Part shown: positions 17,783 to 26,277 of the stretch, in pieces
Layout: the number at the start of each line of letters is the position of its first letter
Position numbering within the stretch: position 1 is the first letter of the stretch
Source of the DNA: Vibrio atlanticus
Lineage (GTDB): Bacteria; Pseudomonadota; Gammaproteobacteria; Enterobacterales; Vibrionaceae
Assembly (NCBI RefSeq): GCF_024347315.1
Contig: NZ_AP025461.1
Span: 682,001 to 746,000 of the forward strand
DNA: 64,000 nt
Reading direction: 5' to 3'
Made by a program: the position numbers and the translations under genes
The notes under the pieces: generated by a model
Database searches by the model: none
Told to the model about the DNA's origin: nothing
Seen by the model: only the letters and a program-made list of their open reading frames with translations

Positions 17783-18610
17783 ATGCGAAAAGAAATTCCT
17801 GCTCCAATAATAGCTGTACTGTCAGACACTTTATACAATATTGAGTCTCATGCAGGTTTAGATAATCTATTTTTGTATGCTGATGCTCCTGGTGACCCTC
17901 CAGAGGGATCTAAGCCAGTTAAAACCCAAGCTTGGTTACGCCGTATAAACAAAGAATCAGAATTTCCGCTAAAAGTATTAGGGAAACTGATTGAAACATA
18001 TATGGAATTGCCGGAAGAGGAGGACAATACTAAAGTCCTTTGGGGTGTAAATATTGTAGATCAGAAACAAGAGCTTAAAGTAAAGCTTCAAGCGGTTTTA
18101 GATAGGTGTAATTTAACTTATTTAACTGGTGGTATTATTTCTGATGGTAGTTCAGCACCAAGTAAATCACTATCTGAGTTAATTAAAGGTAGGGATATCC
18201 CATCAATTGAAGCTGAATTTAACCGAGCATTAGACAACGTCAACTCTGAACCAAGAGAAGCTGTTTCAGCTGCTTGCAATATTCTCGAATCAATTTTTAA
18301 AGTTTATATTGCTGACGAGAACTTGCCTCAGCCTCAAAAACAAGACCTTCAAAACGTATGGAAAGTCGTAAGGTCTGACTTAGGGTTTGATGCTAAGCTT
18401 GTGCAAGATGATGACCTTAAAAGAGTATTATCCGGTATTTTGTCAATTGTTGACGGTATTGGTGCTTTTAGAACCCACGCAAGCTCAGCTCATGGTGAAG
18501 GTCGTAAAACTTATAAACTTAAACCAAGGCACGCTAGGCTAGCTATACATTCGGCACATACACTTGCGCTATTTGTTCTAGAAACATGGGATGAGAAGCG
18601 CGGTAAATAA
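17783..18610 (+). CDS. Abi_C-like (abortive infection) family protein
   Basis: 275 residues. The C-terminal half (about 145-270) matches the Abi-like C-terminal domain: helix NSEPREAVSAACNILESIFKVYI, then LSGILSIVDGIGAFRTHASSAHGEGRK with the R-x-x-x-x-x-A-H-G core, and the closing helix RHARLAIHSAHTLALFVLETW. Such domains occur in phage-defence proteins that kill or arrest infected cells, possibly by RNA cleavage like HEPN proteins with R-x4-6-H; here R and H are present. The N-terminal 130 residues are unrecognised. GAGG precedes ATG 17783; the stop is part of the cassette's inverted repeat. AT-richer than its neighbours. Defence function is inferred. Confidence 0.7.
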   Translation: MRKEIPAPIIAVLSDTLYNIESHAGLDNLFLYADAPGDPPEGSKPVKTQAWLRRINKESEFPLKVLGKLIETYMELPEEEDNTKVLWGVNIVDQKQELKVKLQAVLDRCNLTYLTGGIISDGSSAPSKSLSELIKGRDIPSIEAEFNRALDNVNSEPREAVSAACNILESIFKVYIADENLPQPQKQDLQNVWKVVRSDLGFDAKLVQDDDLKRVLSGILSIVDGIGAFRTHASSAHGEGRKTYKLKPRHARLAIHSAHTLALFVLETWDEKRGK

Positions 18611-18611
18611 A

Positions 18612-18709
18612 GTGCTAACAAGGCGATCAAAAGTGACTCAAAACGCAAGGCATTTTTGCTTCGCAAAAGTCTATGCCACGGTTTCGGGTACGTTAGCTTG
18701 GCGTTAACT
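18612..18709 (+). other. attC recombination site 1
   Basis: A 98-base site runs from R'' GTGCTAAC through AAGGCGATC (L'') to GCTTGG (L') and R' GTTAACT, which fits GTTRRRY. The outer arms TAACAAGGC and GCTTGGCGTTA are imperfectly complementary with the usual spacers. The interior (AAGGCATTTTTGCTTCGC, ATGCCACGG) can form the variable hairpin. Confidence 0.75.
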
Positions 18710-18740
18710 TGCCAATCAAATTAAACATGAGAGGAAATAA

Positions 18741-19313
18741 GTGGAAGAAAGTATTTTGAGCAAGATAAGCCCAGAGCATGTAGCTTTGGTAACGGCTGTC
18801 ATAGCCTTAATATCAACTGCTCTAGTGCAAGTCATAACGAACTATCGAGTTCAAAAAGAGTTTGACGAAAAGATCAAGTTTGAAAAATATCAATACAAAG
18901 TTTCGGTGTACGAAAAAGTAGTGTCAGAGCTTTCTGAATTAGTTTCATTAGTTAACCAAACTTCTATGAACCAAAGAGACTTTGTCTGGGTTAGCCGTCA
19001 AAATGAGCCAAATGAGTTAGAGGCAAAAGACTATGTTCATAAACAATTTAACCTTCTTACAGATATTGCAAAGCCAATGTTCAATATCAACGTGTATGTT
19101 CCCAATTTCTTTCCAGAAATAGAGCGTGAACTATCTGATTTCCGGGCAGCTCATGTAACCGCAATTAAAGCCTACTTGGGATTGAGGGATGGCGAATATA
19201 AGGGCTCAAGATATCTATGTGAACAAATAGACTTAAATACAAGAAATTTAGGAAAAACTTTTGCAGAGCTTCAGCAAAAAGTTTCTGAAGTTAAGGTGAT
19301 GGAGTCAAGTTAA
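18741..19313 (+). CDS. Cassette-borne membrane-anchored coiled-coil protein, unknown function
   Basis: 190 residues, not recognised as a named family. An N-terminal transmembrane helix (about 14-34, VALVTAVIALISTALVQVITNY) is followed by a long helical, charged cytoplasmic domain with coiled-coil character (FDEKIKFEKYQYKVSVYEKVVSELSELVSLVNQ and a C-terminal LGKTFAELQQKVSEVKV). This resembles many small single-pass proteins in Vibrio cassette arrays. GTG at 18741 has GAGGAA 5 bases upstream. The stop overlaps R'' of the second attC, typical of cassette genes. Confidence 0.7.
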   Translation: MEESILSKISPEHVALVTAVIALISTALVQVITNYRVQKEFDEKIKFEKYQYKVSVYEKVVSELSELVSLVNQTSMNQRDFVWVSRQNEPNELEAKDYVHKQFNLLTDIAKPMFNINVYVPNFFPEIERELSDFRAAHVTAIKAYLGLRDGEYKGSRYLCEQIDLNTRNLGKTFAELQQKVSEVKVMESS

Positions 19314-19365
19314 CAAATAAGGATTAAGGTGTTGCGTAGCCAACACTAAATCCCGAGTGTTGAAC
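19307..19365 (+). other. attC-like recombination site 2
   Basis: R'' AAGTTAAC (19307-19314) is complementary to the cassette's own start GTTAACTT at 18703. L''-L' are GGATTA / TAAATCC, the central hairpin is GTGTTG-CGTAGC-CAACAC, and R' is GTTGAAC, matching GTTRRRY. About 59 bases, as in short integron sites. It is less standard than site 1. Confidence 0.6.
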
Positions 19366-19999
19366 AAGCCCGAAGCCACTTTATTAAATAAATTGTGTAA
19401 TTGAGTTTGAAGGGCACATCGCTTTGAGGCTTTTCACAAGACGATCGAGGCCAAGGTAAGGTCGCGATAGCAATCTTATCAACCAGTTAGCTGTTCTTCG
19501 TTTCTTTCGTCGTCACATCTTCTGTTGTTTCGCCTGTACAATTCTCCATATACCGTTCCTGCGCAGAAATTGCCAAATTTGATCGGTTCTATTCTTCGAT
19601 GAGTAACATCCAAACCAAGGTTGTGGTGCTAGTTCCCATTTTTCTCTATGTGACGAAAAGTCTTTAGCTCTCTATTTTTTGTGTATGCGTTTTGTAAAGG
19701 CTGTAGTGTGGTAAAGAGCTTTTATCTATCGTTGCGTAAGACATTATCTAGCCAGGATAGTTTGAAGAGCTGTGTTCTTACTGTGTCTGATAACTGCACA
19801 ATCGATAACGTGTAAATAATGTTATACAGGGTGTTTTAAATATAAAACACAAAATAAATTGCGTTTTTTTTTAATTAGTGATTGAAACTGTGGTTTTTAC
19901 TAGTTAAGTTACAGGGAACAAGAAGATAAATGCTGATGGAAAGTGACGTGAGATAACGTGCATTCAGCCTCAAGGATAGAAAATAGGAAGAAGTAAGCA
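19366..19999 (+). promoter_or_regulatory. aroG upstream region with TyrR box
   Basis: A 634-base gene-free region. TGTAAATAATGTTATACA at 19811-19828 differs by one base from the strong TyrR box TGTAAA-N6-TTTACA, 171 bases before the aroG ATG. This suggests repression of DAHP synthase by TyrR with aromatic amino acids. Between 19366 and 19800 I see no coding signal or obvious structure. Confidence 0.7.
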
Positions 20000-21052
20000 A
20001 TGTTCCAGACTGATGATGTAAGAATTACCAAAGTAAAAGAGTTATTACCCCCTGTTGCTGTTTTAGAAAAGTTTCCAGCGACAGAAATTGCTTCTTCTAC
20101 AACCTTTGAAAGCCGCAAAGCGATCCACAATATTTTAGAAGATAGCGATGATCGCTTACTTGTTATTGTTGGCCCATGTTCTATTCATGATACAGAAGCT
20201 GCACTTGAGTACGGTAAACGTTTGAAAGTGCTACGCGACGAGCTAGGCGATAACCTAGAAATCGTAATGCGTGTTTACTTTGAAAAACCACGTACCACTG
20301 TTGGCTGGAAAGGCCTAATCAATGACCCGTACATGAACGACACGTTCAAACTAAATGACGGTCTTCGTTTAGGGCGTAAGCTACTGCTTGACCTAACTGA
20401 TATGGGGATGCCTACGGCGAGTGAGTTCTTAGATATGATCACGCCGCAATACGTTGCTGACTTAATCAGCTGGGGCGCAATTGGCGCACGTACGACAGAA
20501 TCTCAAGTTCACCGTGAACTGGCTTCAGGTCTATCTTGCCCAGTTGGCTTCAAGAATGGTACGGATGGCAACATCAAGATCGCAACAGATGCAATTCGCT
20601 CTGCAAGCGCTTCTCACCACTTCTTGTCGGTAACTAAATACGGCCACTCAGCGATCGTTGAAACCGCAGGTAACCCTGATTGTCATATCATCCTACGTGG
20701 TGGTAAAGAGCCAAACTACAGTGCAGAGCACGTTGGTAAGATTAAAGAAGAGCTAGAAGCTTCAGGTCTTCCACAGAAAGTGATGATTGATTTCAGCCAC
20801 GCAAACAGCTCAAAGCAGTTCAAACGCCAAATGAACGTTTCTGATGACGTAAGTGCACAGATCTCTGGCGGTGACAAAGCTATCTTTGGTGTGATGATTG
20901 AGTCTCACCTAGTTGAGGGGCGCCAAGACTTAGTTGACGGTAAAGCAGCGACATACGGCCAATCTGTTACTGACGCATGTATCGGTTGGGAAGATACTGA
21001 AACAGTACTTCGCCAACTTGCAGGTGCTGTTGAAGCACGTCGTAACAAGTAA
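20000..21052 (+). CDS. aroG: DAHP synthase, AroG type
   Basis: 350-residue class I 3-deoxy-D-arabino-heptulosonate-7-phosphate synthase, joining PEP and erythrose 4-phosphate in the first shikimate-pathway step. Nearly the whole sequence is family core: LLVIVGPCSIHD (metal Cys, near 61), RVYFEKPRTTVGWKGLINDP, the ARTTESQVHRELASGLSCPVGFKNGTDG block (near 181), KYGHSAIV, DFSHANSSKQ (metal His, near 268) and DACIGWEDT. The N-terminal RITKVKELLPPVAVLEKFP is closest to the Phe-sensitive AroG paralogue, but which amino acid inhibits it is not certain. Regulation by TyrR is predicted from the upstream box. Confidence 0.95.
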   Translation: MFQTDDVRITKVKELLPPVAVLEKFPATEIASSTTFESRKAIHNILEDSDDRLLVIVGPCSIHDTEAALEYGKRLKVLRDELGDNLEIVMRVYFEKPRTTVGWKGLINDPYMNDTFKLNDGLRLGRKLLLDLTDMGMPTASEFLDMITPQYVADLISWGAIGARTTESQVHRELASGLSCPVGFKNGTDGNIKIATDAIRSASASHHFLSVTKYGHSAIVETAGNPDCHIILRGGKEPNYSAEHVGKIKEELEASGLPQKVMIDFSHANSSKQFKRQMNVSDDVSAQISGGDKAIFGVMIESHLVEGRQDLVDGKAATYGQSVTDACIGWEDTETVLRQLAGAVEARRNK

Positions 21053-21091
21053 TCTAATTATTACGGCCAGTCGCTAAGTGGCTAAAAATTC

Positions 21092-21127
21092 AAAGCCCTT
21101 ATTAGCAATCGCTAGTAAGGGCTTTTT
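21092..21127 (+). terminator. Intrinsic terminator of aroG
   Basis: AAAGCCCTTA (21092-21101) pairs with TAAGGGCTTT (21116-21125), the stem being extended by TTAGC / GCTAG, and is followed by more T. Confidence 0.9.
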
Positions 21128-21165
21128 TGTGGATTTTAGTTTTAAACGGAAAGCGCCTTGGACTC

Positions 21166-22590
21166 TTAAATAAGAAAAGACAGTAGCTCGTCGACTTTAA
21201 GTGATAGCAAAGCTCTATCTTGTCTGGTTTCTACATTAAGGCGTATTAATGGCTCGGTATTAGACTTTCTTAAGTTGAAGCGCCATGTGTCCATATTCAT
21301 GCTGATCCCGTCTGTGTGATCGATCTCAACGGCATTATCTCGGTAGTGCAATAACACACAAGCCATGACTTCCTCTGGGTTGGATACTCTGCGATTGATC
21401 TCTCCGGATGAGGGGAATCTATCCATACTTGCGCTCGTCAGTTGGTAAAGAGACTGTTGGGTTTTCGACATTAGTTCAATAACCAGTAGCCAAGGAATCA
21501 TTCCTGAGTCGCAATATCCAAAATCACGAAAATAATGGTGTGCGCTCATCTCACCACCATACACCGCGTTTAACTCTCGCATCTTCTCTTTGATGAGCGC
21601 ATGCCCAGCTTTGACTGCAATAGCCTTACCACCAAGCTTGTTGACGACTTCAATCGTGTTCCATGTCATACGCATATCGTGCAATACGGTTGCATCCGCT
21701 TCTTTTAGCAAGAAAGCTTCAGCGAGCAAACCAACAATATAGTAACCCTCAATGTAATTGCCTTTTTCGTCAAAGAAAAAACAACGGTCGAAATCGCCAT
21801 CCCATGCAATTCCTAGATCAGCGGAATGCGCTAAGACTGCATTTCGAGTCGCTATTTGGTTCTCTTTAATCAATGGGTTTGGGATGCCATTAGGAAATTT
21901 TCCGTCAGGAGCATGGTGAATTTTGATGAAGGTGACGGGAACATTGAGTTTATTGAAACGCTTCTCTAAAGCATCGATAACATGTCCTGCAACGCCGTTC
22001 CCTGCGTTAACCAGCACCTTCATTGGTGATAACTTTGATGGGTTTATGTACGAGAGTAAGTGGTCTACATAAGGGGCGAGAATGCTGGTCGATCGACTAG
22101 AGTTATTTGGTTGTACATGACCGACAGATAAATCGCTGTTCAGCTCTTGATTCAGTACTTTAATGCGTAGTTTGATTTCATCTAACCCACTGTTTTTACT
22201 TATCGGGCTAGCGTCCAAGCCGACCAATTTCATTCCGTTGTAATTAATTGGGTTATGGCTTGCCGTAATTTGGATTCCGCCAATGGCGCCAAGGTGGCGA
22301 GTTGCAAAGTAGACTTCTTCAGTCCCTGTCATTCCAAGATCAACGACGGTTATTCCAGACTCGATTAAGCCTTTGGTCATGGCTTCTTGTAATGAAAGGG
22401 ACGTTTCTCGGTTATCACGACCAATCACCACTTGAGCCAAGCCATCGAATGAGGCTTCAGGTGTCGTGGATAGGGCGTATTCTCCAAATGCTTTGCCGAG
22501 CAGGTAGGCAAAGTACCCATTGATTTGGTCACCAATGATGCCGCGAATATCGTTGTTCTTAAAGCAGTTAAGGTCTAATGTTGGTTTCAC
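21166..22590 (-). CDS. manB: Phosphomannomutase (ManB/CpsG)
   Basis: 474-residue phosphohexomutase converting mannose 6-phosphate to mannose 1-phosphate for GDP-mannose. Motifs are CFKNNDIRGIIGD at the N-terminus, the catalytic phosphoserine GIQITASHNPINYNGMKLV (near 110), the Mg2+ loop WDGDFDRCFFFDEKG (near 260), the specificity loop GGEMSAHHYFRDFGYCDSG (near 345; GEMSAHHYF is the CpsG/AlgC type), and the phosphate loop FNLRKSNTEPLIRLN. It is downstream of manC with 15 bases between, on the same strand, so the two form an operon. No glycosyltransferases are nearby. Confidence 0.94.
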   Translation of the reverse strand: MKPTLDLNCFKNNDIRGIIGDQINGYFAYLLGKAFGEYALSTTPEASFDGLAQVVIGRDNRETSLSLQEAMTKGLIESGITVVDLGMTGTEEVYFATRHLGAIGGIQITASHNPINYNGMKLVGLDASPISKNSGLDEIKLRIKVLNQELNSDLSVGHVQPNNSSRSTSILAPYVDHLLSYINPSKLSPMKVLVNAGNGVAGHVIDALEKRFNKLNVPVTFIKIHHAPDGKFPNGIPNPLIKENQIATRNAVLAHSADLGIAWDGDFDRCFFFDEKGNYIEGYYIVGLLAEAFLLKEADATVLHDMRMTWNTIEVVNKLGGKAIAVKAGHALIKEKMRELNAVYGGEMSAHHYFRDFGYCDSGMIPWLLVIELMSKTQQSLYQLTSASMDRFPSSGEINRRVSNPEEVMACVLLHYRDNAVEIDHTDGISMNMDTWRFNLRKSNTEPLIRLNVETRQDRALLSLKVDELLSFLI

Positions 22591-22605
22591 TTGATTGTCG
22601 CCGCT

Positions 22606-24141
22606 TTATTTCGATTTGTTGTTCTGAGACGAAGAAGCTTGTTGGTTTCGAACGTCTCGCCCATAGCTGTCTTGATATCGAATGATATCGTTTTCACTTA
22701 AATGACTACCGGTTTGTACTTCGATCATTTCGAGAGGTGAGTCTCCAGGGTTCTCAAGGCTGTGGATATGACCTAACGGAATGTAAGTGGGTTGATCTTC
22801 TTCGACGAGATACGTTTTCTCATCGTTGGTTACTTTCGCAGTACCTGCCACTACAACCCAATGCTCCGCTCTATGGTGATGCATTTGCAACGAAAGCCTA
22901 TGGCCAGCGTTGACTGTAATGCGCTTCACTTTGTCTCGTTTGCCTAGATCGATCACGTCGTATTTACCCCAAGGCCTAAAGACCTCGCGATGATGGACAT
23001 GCTCCGTTCGACCAGCCTGATTCAGTTGGCTAACAATCGACTTAACACTTTGAACTTTGTCTTTGTTCGCAACCAATATTGCATCTTTGGTTTCGACAAT
23101 AATGAGGTTTTCGACGCCTACCGTCGCGACAAGCTTATTCTCCGCATGGATGTAGTTGTGTTGAGAGTCGACGGTTAACACATCGCCCTCAATGACGTTG
23201 TTGTGCTCATCCTTATCACTGACATCCCAGATAGCAGACCACGAACCAATATCATTCCAACCAACGTCCATCGGGATCACTGCGGCGTGTGAGGTCTTTT
23301 CCATCACGGCATAATCGATAGAGTCACTTGGGCTATTTTTGAATGCTTCTGCGTCGATACGGATAAAGTCGAGGTCGGTATTTTGCTTTGAAAGAGCTAA
23401 CTGACAAGCCGTTAATATCTCGGGGTGGTGTTCGGCGAGTTCTTCAATATAACGAGATGCCTTAAACATGAACATGCCACTGTTCCATAAGTACTGTTCT
23501 GAGCGGATGTACGCTTCTGCAGTTTCTCTATCTGGCTTTTCTACGAAGCACTCTATGGTGTAGGCATGATGGACTGATTGCACTGTAGTGTTGGTTTCTA
23601 TTTGCAGGCTAGAGGGAAGTGGTTGGCCTTGTTTGATATAGCCATAACCAGTCTCTGGAGCATTCGGGGTTATACCGAATGTCACCAGTTTCCCTTGTTT
23701 TGCGTAATCGACACCACGGCTAATTGTTTGTTGAAATTCAGAGGTTTTAGCGATGTGATGATCGGCCGCCAACACTAATAAGACAGGGTCAGATTCGTTC
23801 GATGTCTTATCCACTGATTTGCTTAGAGCCTGTAGGGCAGCAAGCGCAATAGCTGGGGCTGTATTTCTGCCTACAGGCTCTAATAGGATTCCACTGTGTT
23901 GGATTTTAGCAGCGCGAACTTGTTCTGCAGCAATAAAGCGGTGTTCTTCATTACAGATAATGAATGGAGCTGCGCACTTGCTATCCGTTAGATAGTCCTC
24001 AAGACCTTGCAAGCGTTGAAGCGTTTGCTGAAGCATTGATTGTTCGCCAGCAATGTTGAGGAATTGCTTAGGGTAGAGCTCGCGAGACAATGGCCAGAGG
24101 CGGCTTCCGGAGCCGCCAGCTAGAATGACAGGTAAAATCAT
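22606..24141 (-). CDS. manC: Mannose-1-phosphate guanylyltransferase / mannose-6-phosphate isomerase
   Basis: 511-residue type II bifunctional enzyme. The N-terminal nucleotidyltransferase (about 1-340) has LPVILAGGSGSRLWPLSRELYPKQFL, FVEKPDRETAEAYI and MDVGWNDIGSW. The C-terminal cupin isomerase (about 375-490) has RPWGKYDVIDLG, LSLQMHHHRAEHWVVVAGTA and YIPLGHIHSLENPG, which carry the metal ligands. Together with ManB it supplies GDP-mannose for polysaccharide or LPS. ATG 24141 gives the family start; the frame extends to a GTG at 24186 but those residues are not conserved. Confidence 0.94.
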   Translation of the reverse strand: MILPVILAGGSGSRLWPLSRELYPKQFLNIAGEQSMLQQTLQRLQGLEDYLTDSKCAAPFIICNEEHRFIAAEQVRAAKIQHSGILLEPVGRNTAPAIALAALQALSKSVDKTSNESDPVLLVLAADHHIAKTSEFQQTISRGVDYAKQGKLVTFGITPNAPETGYGYIKQGQPLPSSLQIETNTTVQSVHHAYTIECFVEKPDRETAEAYIRSEQYLWNSGMFMFKASRYIEELAEHHPEILTACQLALSKQNTDLDFIRIDAEAFKNSPSDSIDYAVMEKTSHAAVIPMDVGWNDIGSWSAIWDVSDKDEHNNVIEGDVLTVDSQHNYIHAENKLVATVGVENLIIVETKDAILVANKDKVQSVKSIVSQLNQAGRTEHVHHREVFRPWGKYDVIDLGKRDKVKRITVNAGHRLSLQMHHHRAEHWVVVAGTAKVTNDEKTYLVEEDQPTYIPLGHIHSLENPGDSPLEMIEVQTGSHLSENDIIRYQDSYGRDVRNQQASSSQNNKSK

Positions 24142-24282
24142 AAAGTGGTAATTAGGTGTATGTGAATACTGGCGCCATGTTACCACGCTTCACTCTGTTT
24201 ATTTATCGATAACCAGTTTACTGATCGATAACCCATCGACTTAACGACAAGCTATAAACGATAAGCAATATAGATGTGCTTC

Positions 24283-25395
24283 TTAATGACCTTCTGAGTT
24301 GGAAATGACCATACCTTGAGCTTCGCCAAAATCTTGAGGATCGATCTTGAGTGTTTGTGTTGGGAAGGCGATATCAGCATTGTGCCTATGAATAATCGCC
24401 AACACCTGCAGCAGGACATCTTGCTTAACTTCGTGGTATCTCACCCAGTTAACCGTTTTGGTGAAGGTGTAGATAAAGAAGTTAAGAGTTGATGGTCCGA
24501 ATTTATCAAAGTTAACAATCAAGGTCTGCTTGGCATCAATGTCAGGGTGTGTTTCGAGCATGGATCTAACTTCATCAACAATTAGAGCTAGCTTGTCTGC
24601 ATCTTGATAACGAAGCCCGAAGGTTTCATTGATTCGTCGATTCAACATTCTTGATGGGTTCTCCACCACAATGTTACTGAACACAGAATTTGGCACGTAT
24701 AAAGGTCGCTTATCAAAAGTGCGAATGATGGTCATACGCCAGCCAATGCGTTCGACAGTACCTTCGATTTGACGATCCGGAGATCGTATCCAATCACCGA
24801 CTTTAAAGGGGCGGTCGAAATAAATCATCATGCCGCCAAAGAAATTCGACAGTAGATCCTTTGCTGCCAAACCGACGATCAAGCCACCCACACCACCGAA
24901 GGTGAGTAAGCCGGAAAGGCTGAGCCCAAACGCCTGCATGATGGTCAGTCCGCCCATCACCATAAAGAACAAGCGAGCGACTTTCGCGATAGCTTGTACT
25001 GTGGTTTCGTCTCTGGTTTTTTGTTCTAAGACGTACGCTTCAGTGTTGGTGATCATTCGCAAGGTAAACCAAACGAAGGTACAGATAATTAATATATGCT
25101 TAAGTGTTTTTAACCAATTAATTTCATTACCAAACTGGTCTTGAAGGATTAACCCCACAGAGACAGTTGCAGGCCAACACCAGAGTAATGTACTGACAGG
25201 TGTTTTTAGTGCCTCTAGCAGTAGGTCATCCCAGTGGAATGGGGTTTTCTGAACCAGAATTTCTAAGCGATTATGGATAATTCGCCAAGCGACCCAAGCG
25301 AGAAAGCTCGCAATAGTGATGAATAGGACGCTGTTTGCCCAATCACTATGGCTCTGGTTAATGTAGGTTTGTACTTGGGTTATGAATTCATTCAT
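24283..25395 (-). CDS. MscS-family small-conductance mechanosensitive channel
   Basis: 370-residue inner-membrane channel that opens on hypo-osmotic shock. About five hydrophobic segments in the first 190 residues end in the pore helix LSGLLTFGGVGGLIVGLAAKDLLSNFFGGMMIYFDRPFKVGDWI (near 165-205), the Gly/Ala-packed TM3 and beta-domain entry of MscS. The C-terminal cytoplasmic vestibule has EGTVERIGWRMTIIRTFDKRPLYVPNSVFS. Five helices and this length suggest the YnaI/MscMJ-like branch rather than three-helix MscS. It is divergent from ktrA, another osmo-homeostasis gene. Confidence 0.92.
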   Translation of the reverse strand: MNEFITQVQTYINQSHSDWANSVLFITIASFLAWVAWRIIHNRLEILVQKTPFHWDDLLLEALKTPVSTLLWCWPATVSVGLILQDQFGNEINWLKTLKHILIICTFVWFTLRMITNTEAYVLEQKTRDETTVQAIAKVARLFFMVMGGLTIMQAFGLSLSGLLTFGGVGGLIVGLAAKDLLSNFFGGMMIYFDRPFKVGDWIRSPDRQIEGTVERIGWRMTIIRTFDKRPLYVPNSVFSNIVVENPSRMLNRRINETFGLRYQDADKLALIVDEVRSMLETHPDIDAKQTLIVNFDKFGPSTLNFFIYTFTKTVNWVRYHEVKQDVLLQVLAIIHRHNADIAFPTQTLKIDPQDFGEAQGMVISNSEGH

Positions 25396-25579
25396 TGTGT
25401 GTACTGCCGCAGAAATAGTGGGTTAGAAATTAGCAGAAATCACTTTTGTTCTCTACCTTTATAAATCAAGCGATTAGCTGACAATTGTATCTCTATATGG
25501 ATATATAGTCGTTTTTTTGTATGAAGACAATTTCATTATTTGTTTTCGATGCTACGTAGCTTTGTAAGTGGAGTAATAA

Positions 25580-26236
25580 ATGAGTGACAAACAATATGCA
25601 GTTATTGGCTTGGGACGTTTTGGTCTCTCTGTCTGTAAAGAGCTACAAAGTTCAGGCTCACAGGTACTCGCCGTTGATATTGATGAAGAGCGAGTGAAAG
25701 ATGCGGCGGCTCTTGTTTCTCAAGCGATTGTTGCGAACTGTACAAGCGAAGAGACAGTTAAAGAGTTAAGGCTCGATGAATACGACATGGTGATGGTGTC
25801 GATTGGCTCTGATGTTAATTCCAGTATTCTAACGACCTTGGTCGTTAAAGAGTCAGGCGCAAAGGCAGTCTGGGTTAAGGCGAATGATAAGTTCCACGGC
25901 AAGATCCTCTCTAAGATTGGTGCTGACCACATCATTATGCCCGAGCGAGACATGGGTATTCGTGTCGCGCGTAAAATGTTGGATAGACGCGTTCTTGAGT
26001 TTATCGACCTTGGCAGTGGCTTAGCGATGACGGAAATCGTTATTGGTTCTAATTTGTTGGGTAAGAAACTTGGTGACCTTAAGCTGTGCAAAGAGGTTGG
26101 TGTGGAGGTACTTGGCTTCAAGCGAGGCCCGAACTTAACGAAAGCACCAGAACTGGATGTGAGTTTAGAAATTGGGGATGTGGTGATCATCGCTGGGCCG
26201 AAAGATACTTTATCTAGAAAGCTACGCAATTGGTAA
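25580..26236 (+). CDS. ktrA: Potassium uptake regulator KtrA (RCK domain protein)
   Basis: 218-residue cytoplasmic gating ring subunit. The RCK_N Rossmann motif VIGLGRFGLSVCKEL (residues 8-22), with the acidic AVDIDEERV at the end of beta-2, binds nucleotide; GADHIIMPERDMG follows, and an RCK_C domain occupies about 135-218. It regulates the KtrB pore, encoded 41 bases downstream in the same operon. The Ktr type is supported by the short single-RCK length compared with TrkA (about 458 residues). Confidence 0.95.
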   Translation: MSDKQYAVIGLGRFGLSVCKELQSSGSQVLAVDIDEERVKDAAALVSQAIVANCTSEETVKELRLDEYDMVMVSIGSDVNSSILTTLVVKESGAKAVWVKANDKFHGKILSKIGADHIIMPERDMGIRVARKMLDRRVLEFIDLGSGLAMTEIVIGSNLLGKKLGDLKLCKEVGVEVLGFKRGPNLTKAPELDVSLEIGDVVIIAGPKDTLSRKLRNW

Positions 26237-26238
26237 TT

Positions 26239-26259
26239 GGCAATCGGCAATCGGCAATC
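26239..26259. repeat. 7-bp tandem repeat, 3 copies, in the ktrA-ktrB gap
   Basis: GGCAATC is repeated three times without error between the ktrA stop and the ktrB ribosome site (AAGTAAGGTAAC). Copy-number change would alter operon spacing. Confidence 0.85.
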
Positions 26260-26277
26260 GGTAAGTAAGGTAACAGT

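Larger units (their letters stand above)
17753..19359 (+). mobile_element. Two integron-type gene cassettes without a local integrase
   Basis: Cassette 1 (17753-18703) starts in G^TTAGCAC, and its gene is followed by GTGCTAAC; the shared 13-mer TGTTAGCACTTTA / TAAAGTGCTAACA is an exact inverted repeat. Cassette 2 (18704-19359) starts in G^TTAACTTG, and its gene is followed by the exact complement CAAGTTAAC. This end-complementarity is what integrase-mediated insertion of circular cassettes produces, because the first bases of a cassette and its R'' site come from one attC. Each cassette holds one plus-strand gene with a short leader, as is usual. No intI gene or canonical attI is in the window, and the sequence left of the first TT has no attC form. 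Confidence 0.72.

Noticed and set aside
17753..19365. A prophage or ICE remnant
   Set aside because: No integrase, phage structural or conjugation genes and no direct repeats were seen; the boundaries follow integron cassette rules instead.
21166..24141. A capsule or O-antigen locus around manB-manC
   Set aside because: No glycosyltransferases, Wzx/Wzy or other sugar nucleotide genes adjoin, so only GDP-mannose supply can be claimed.
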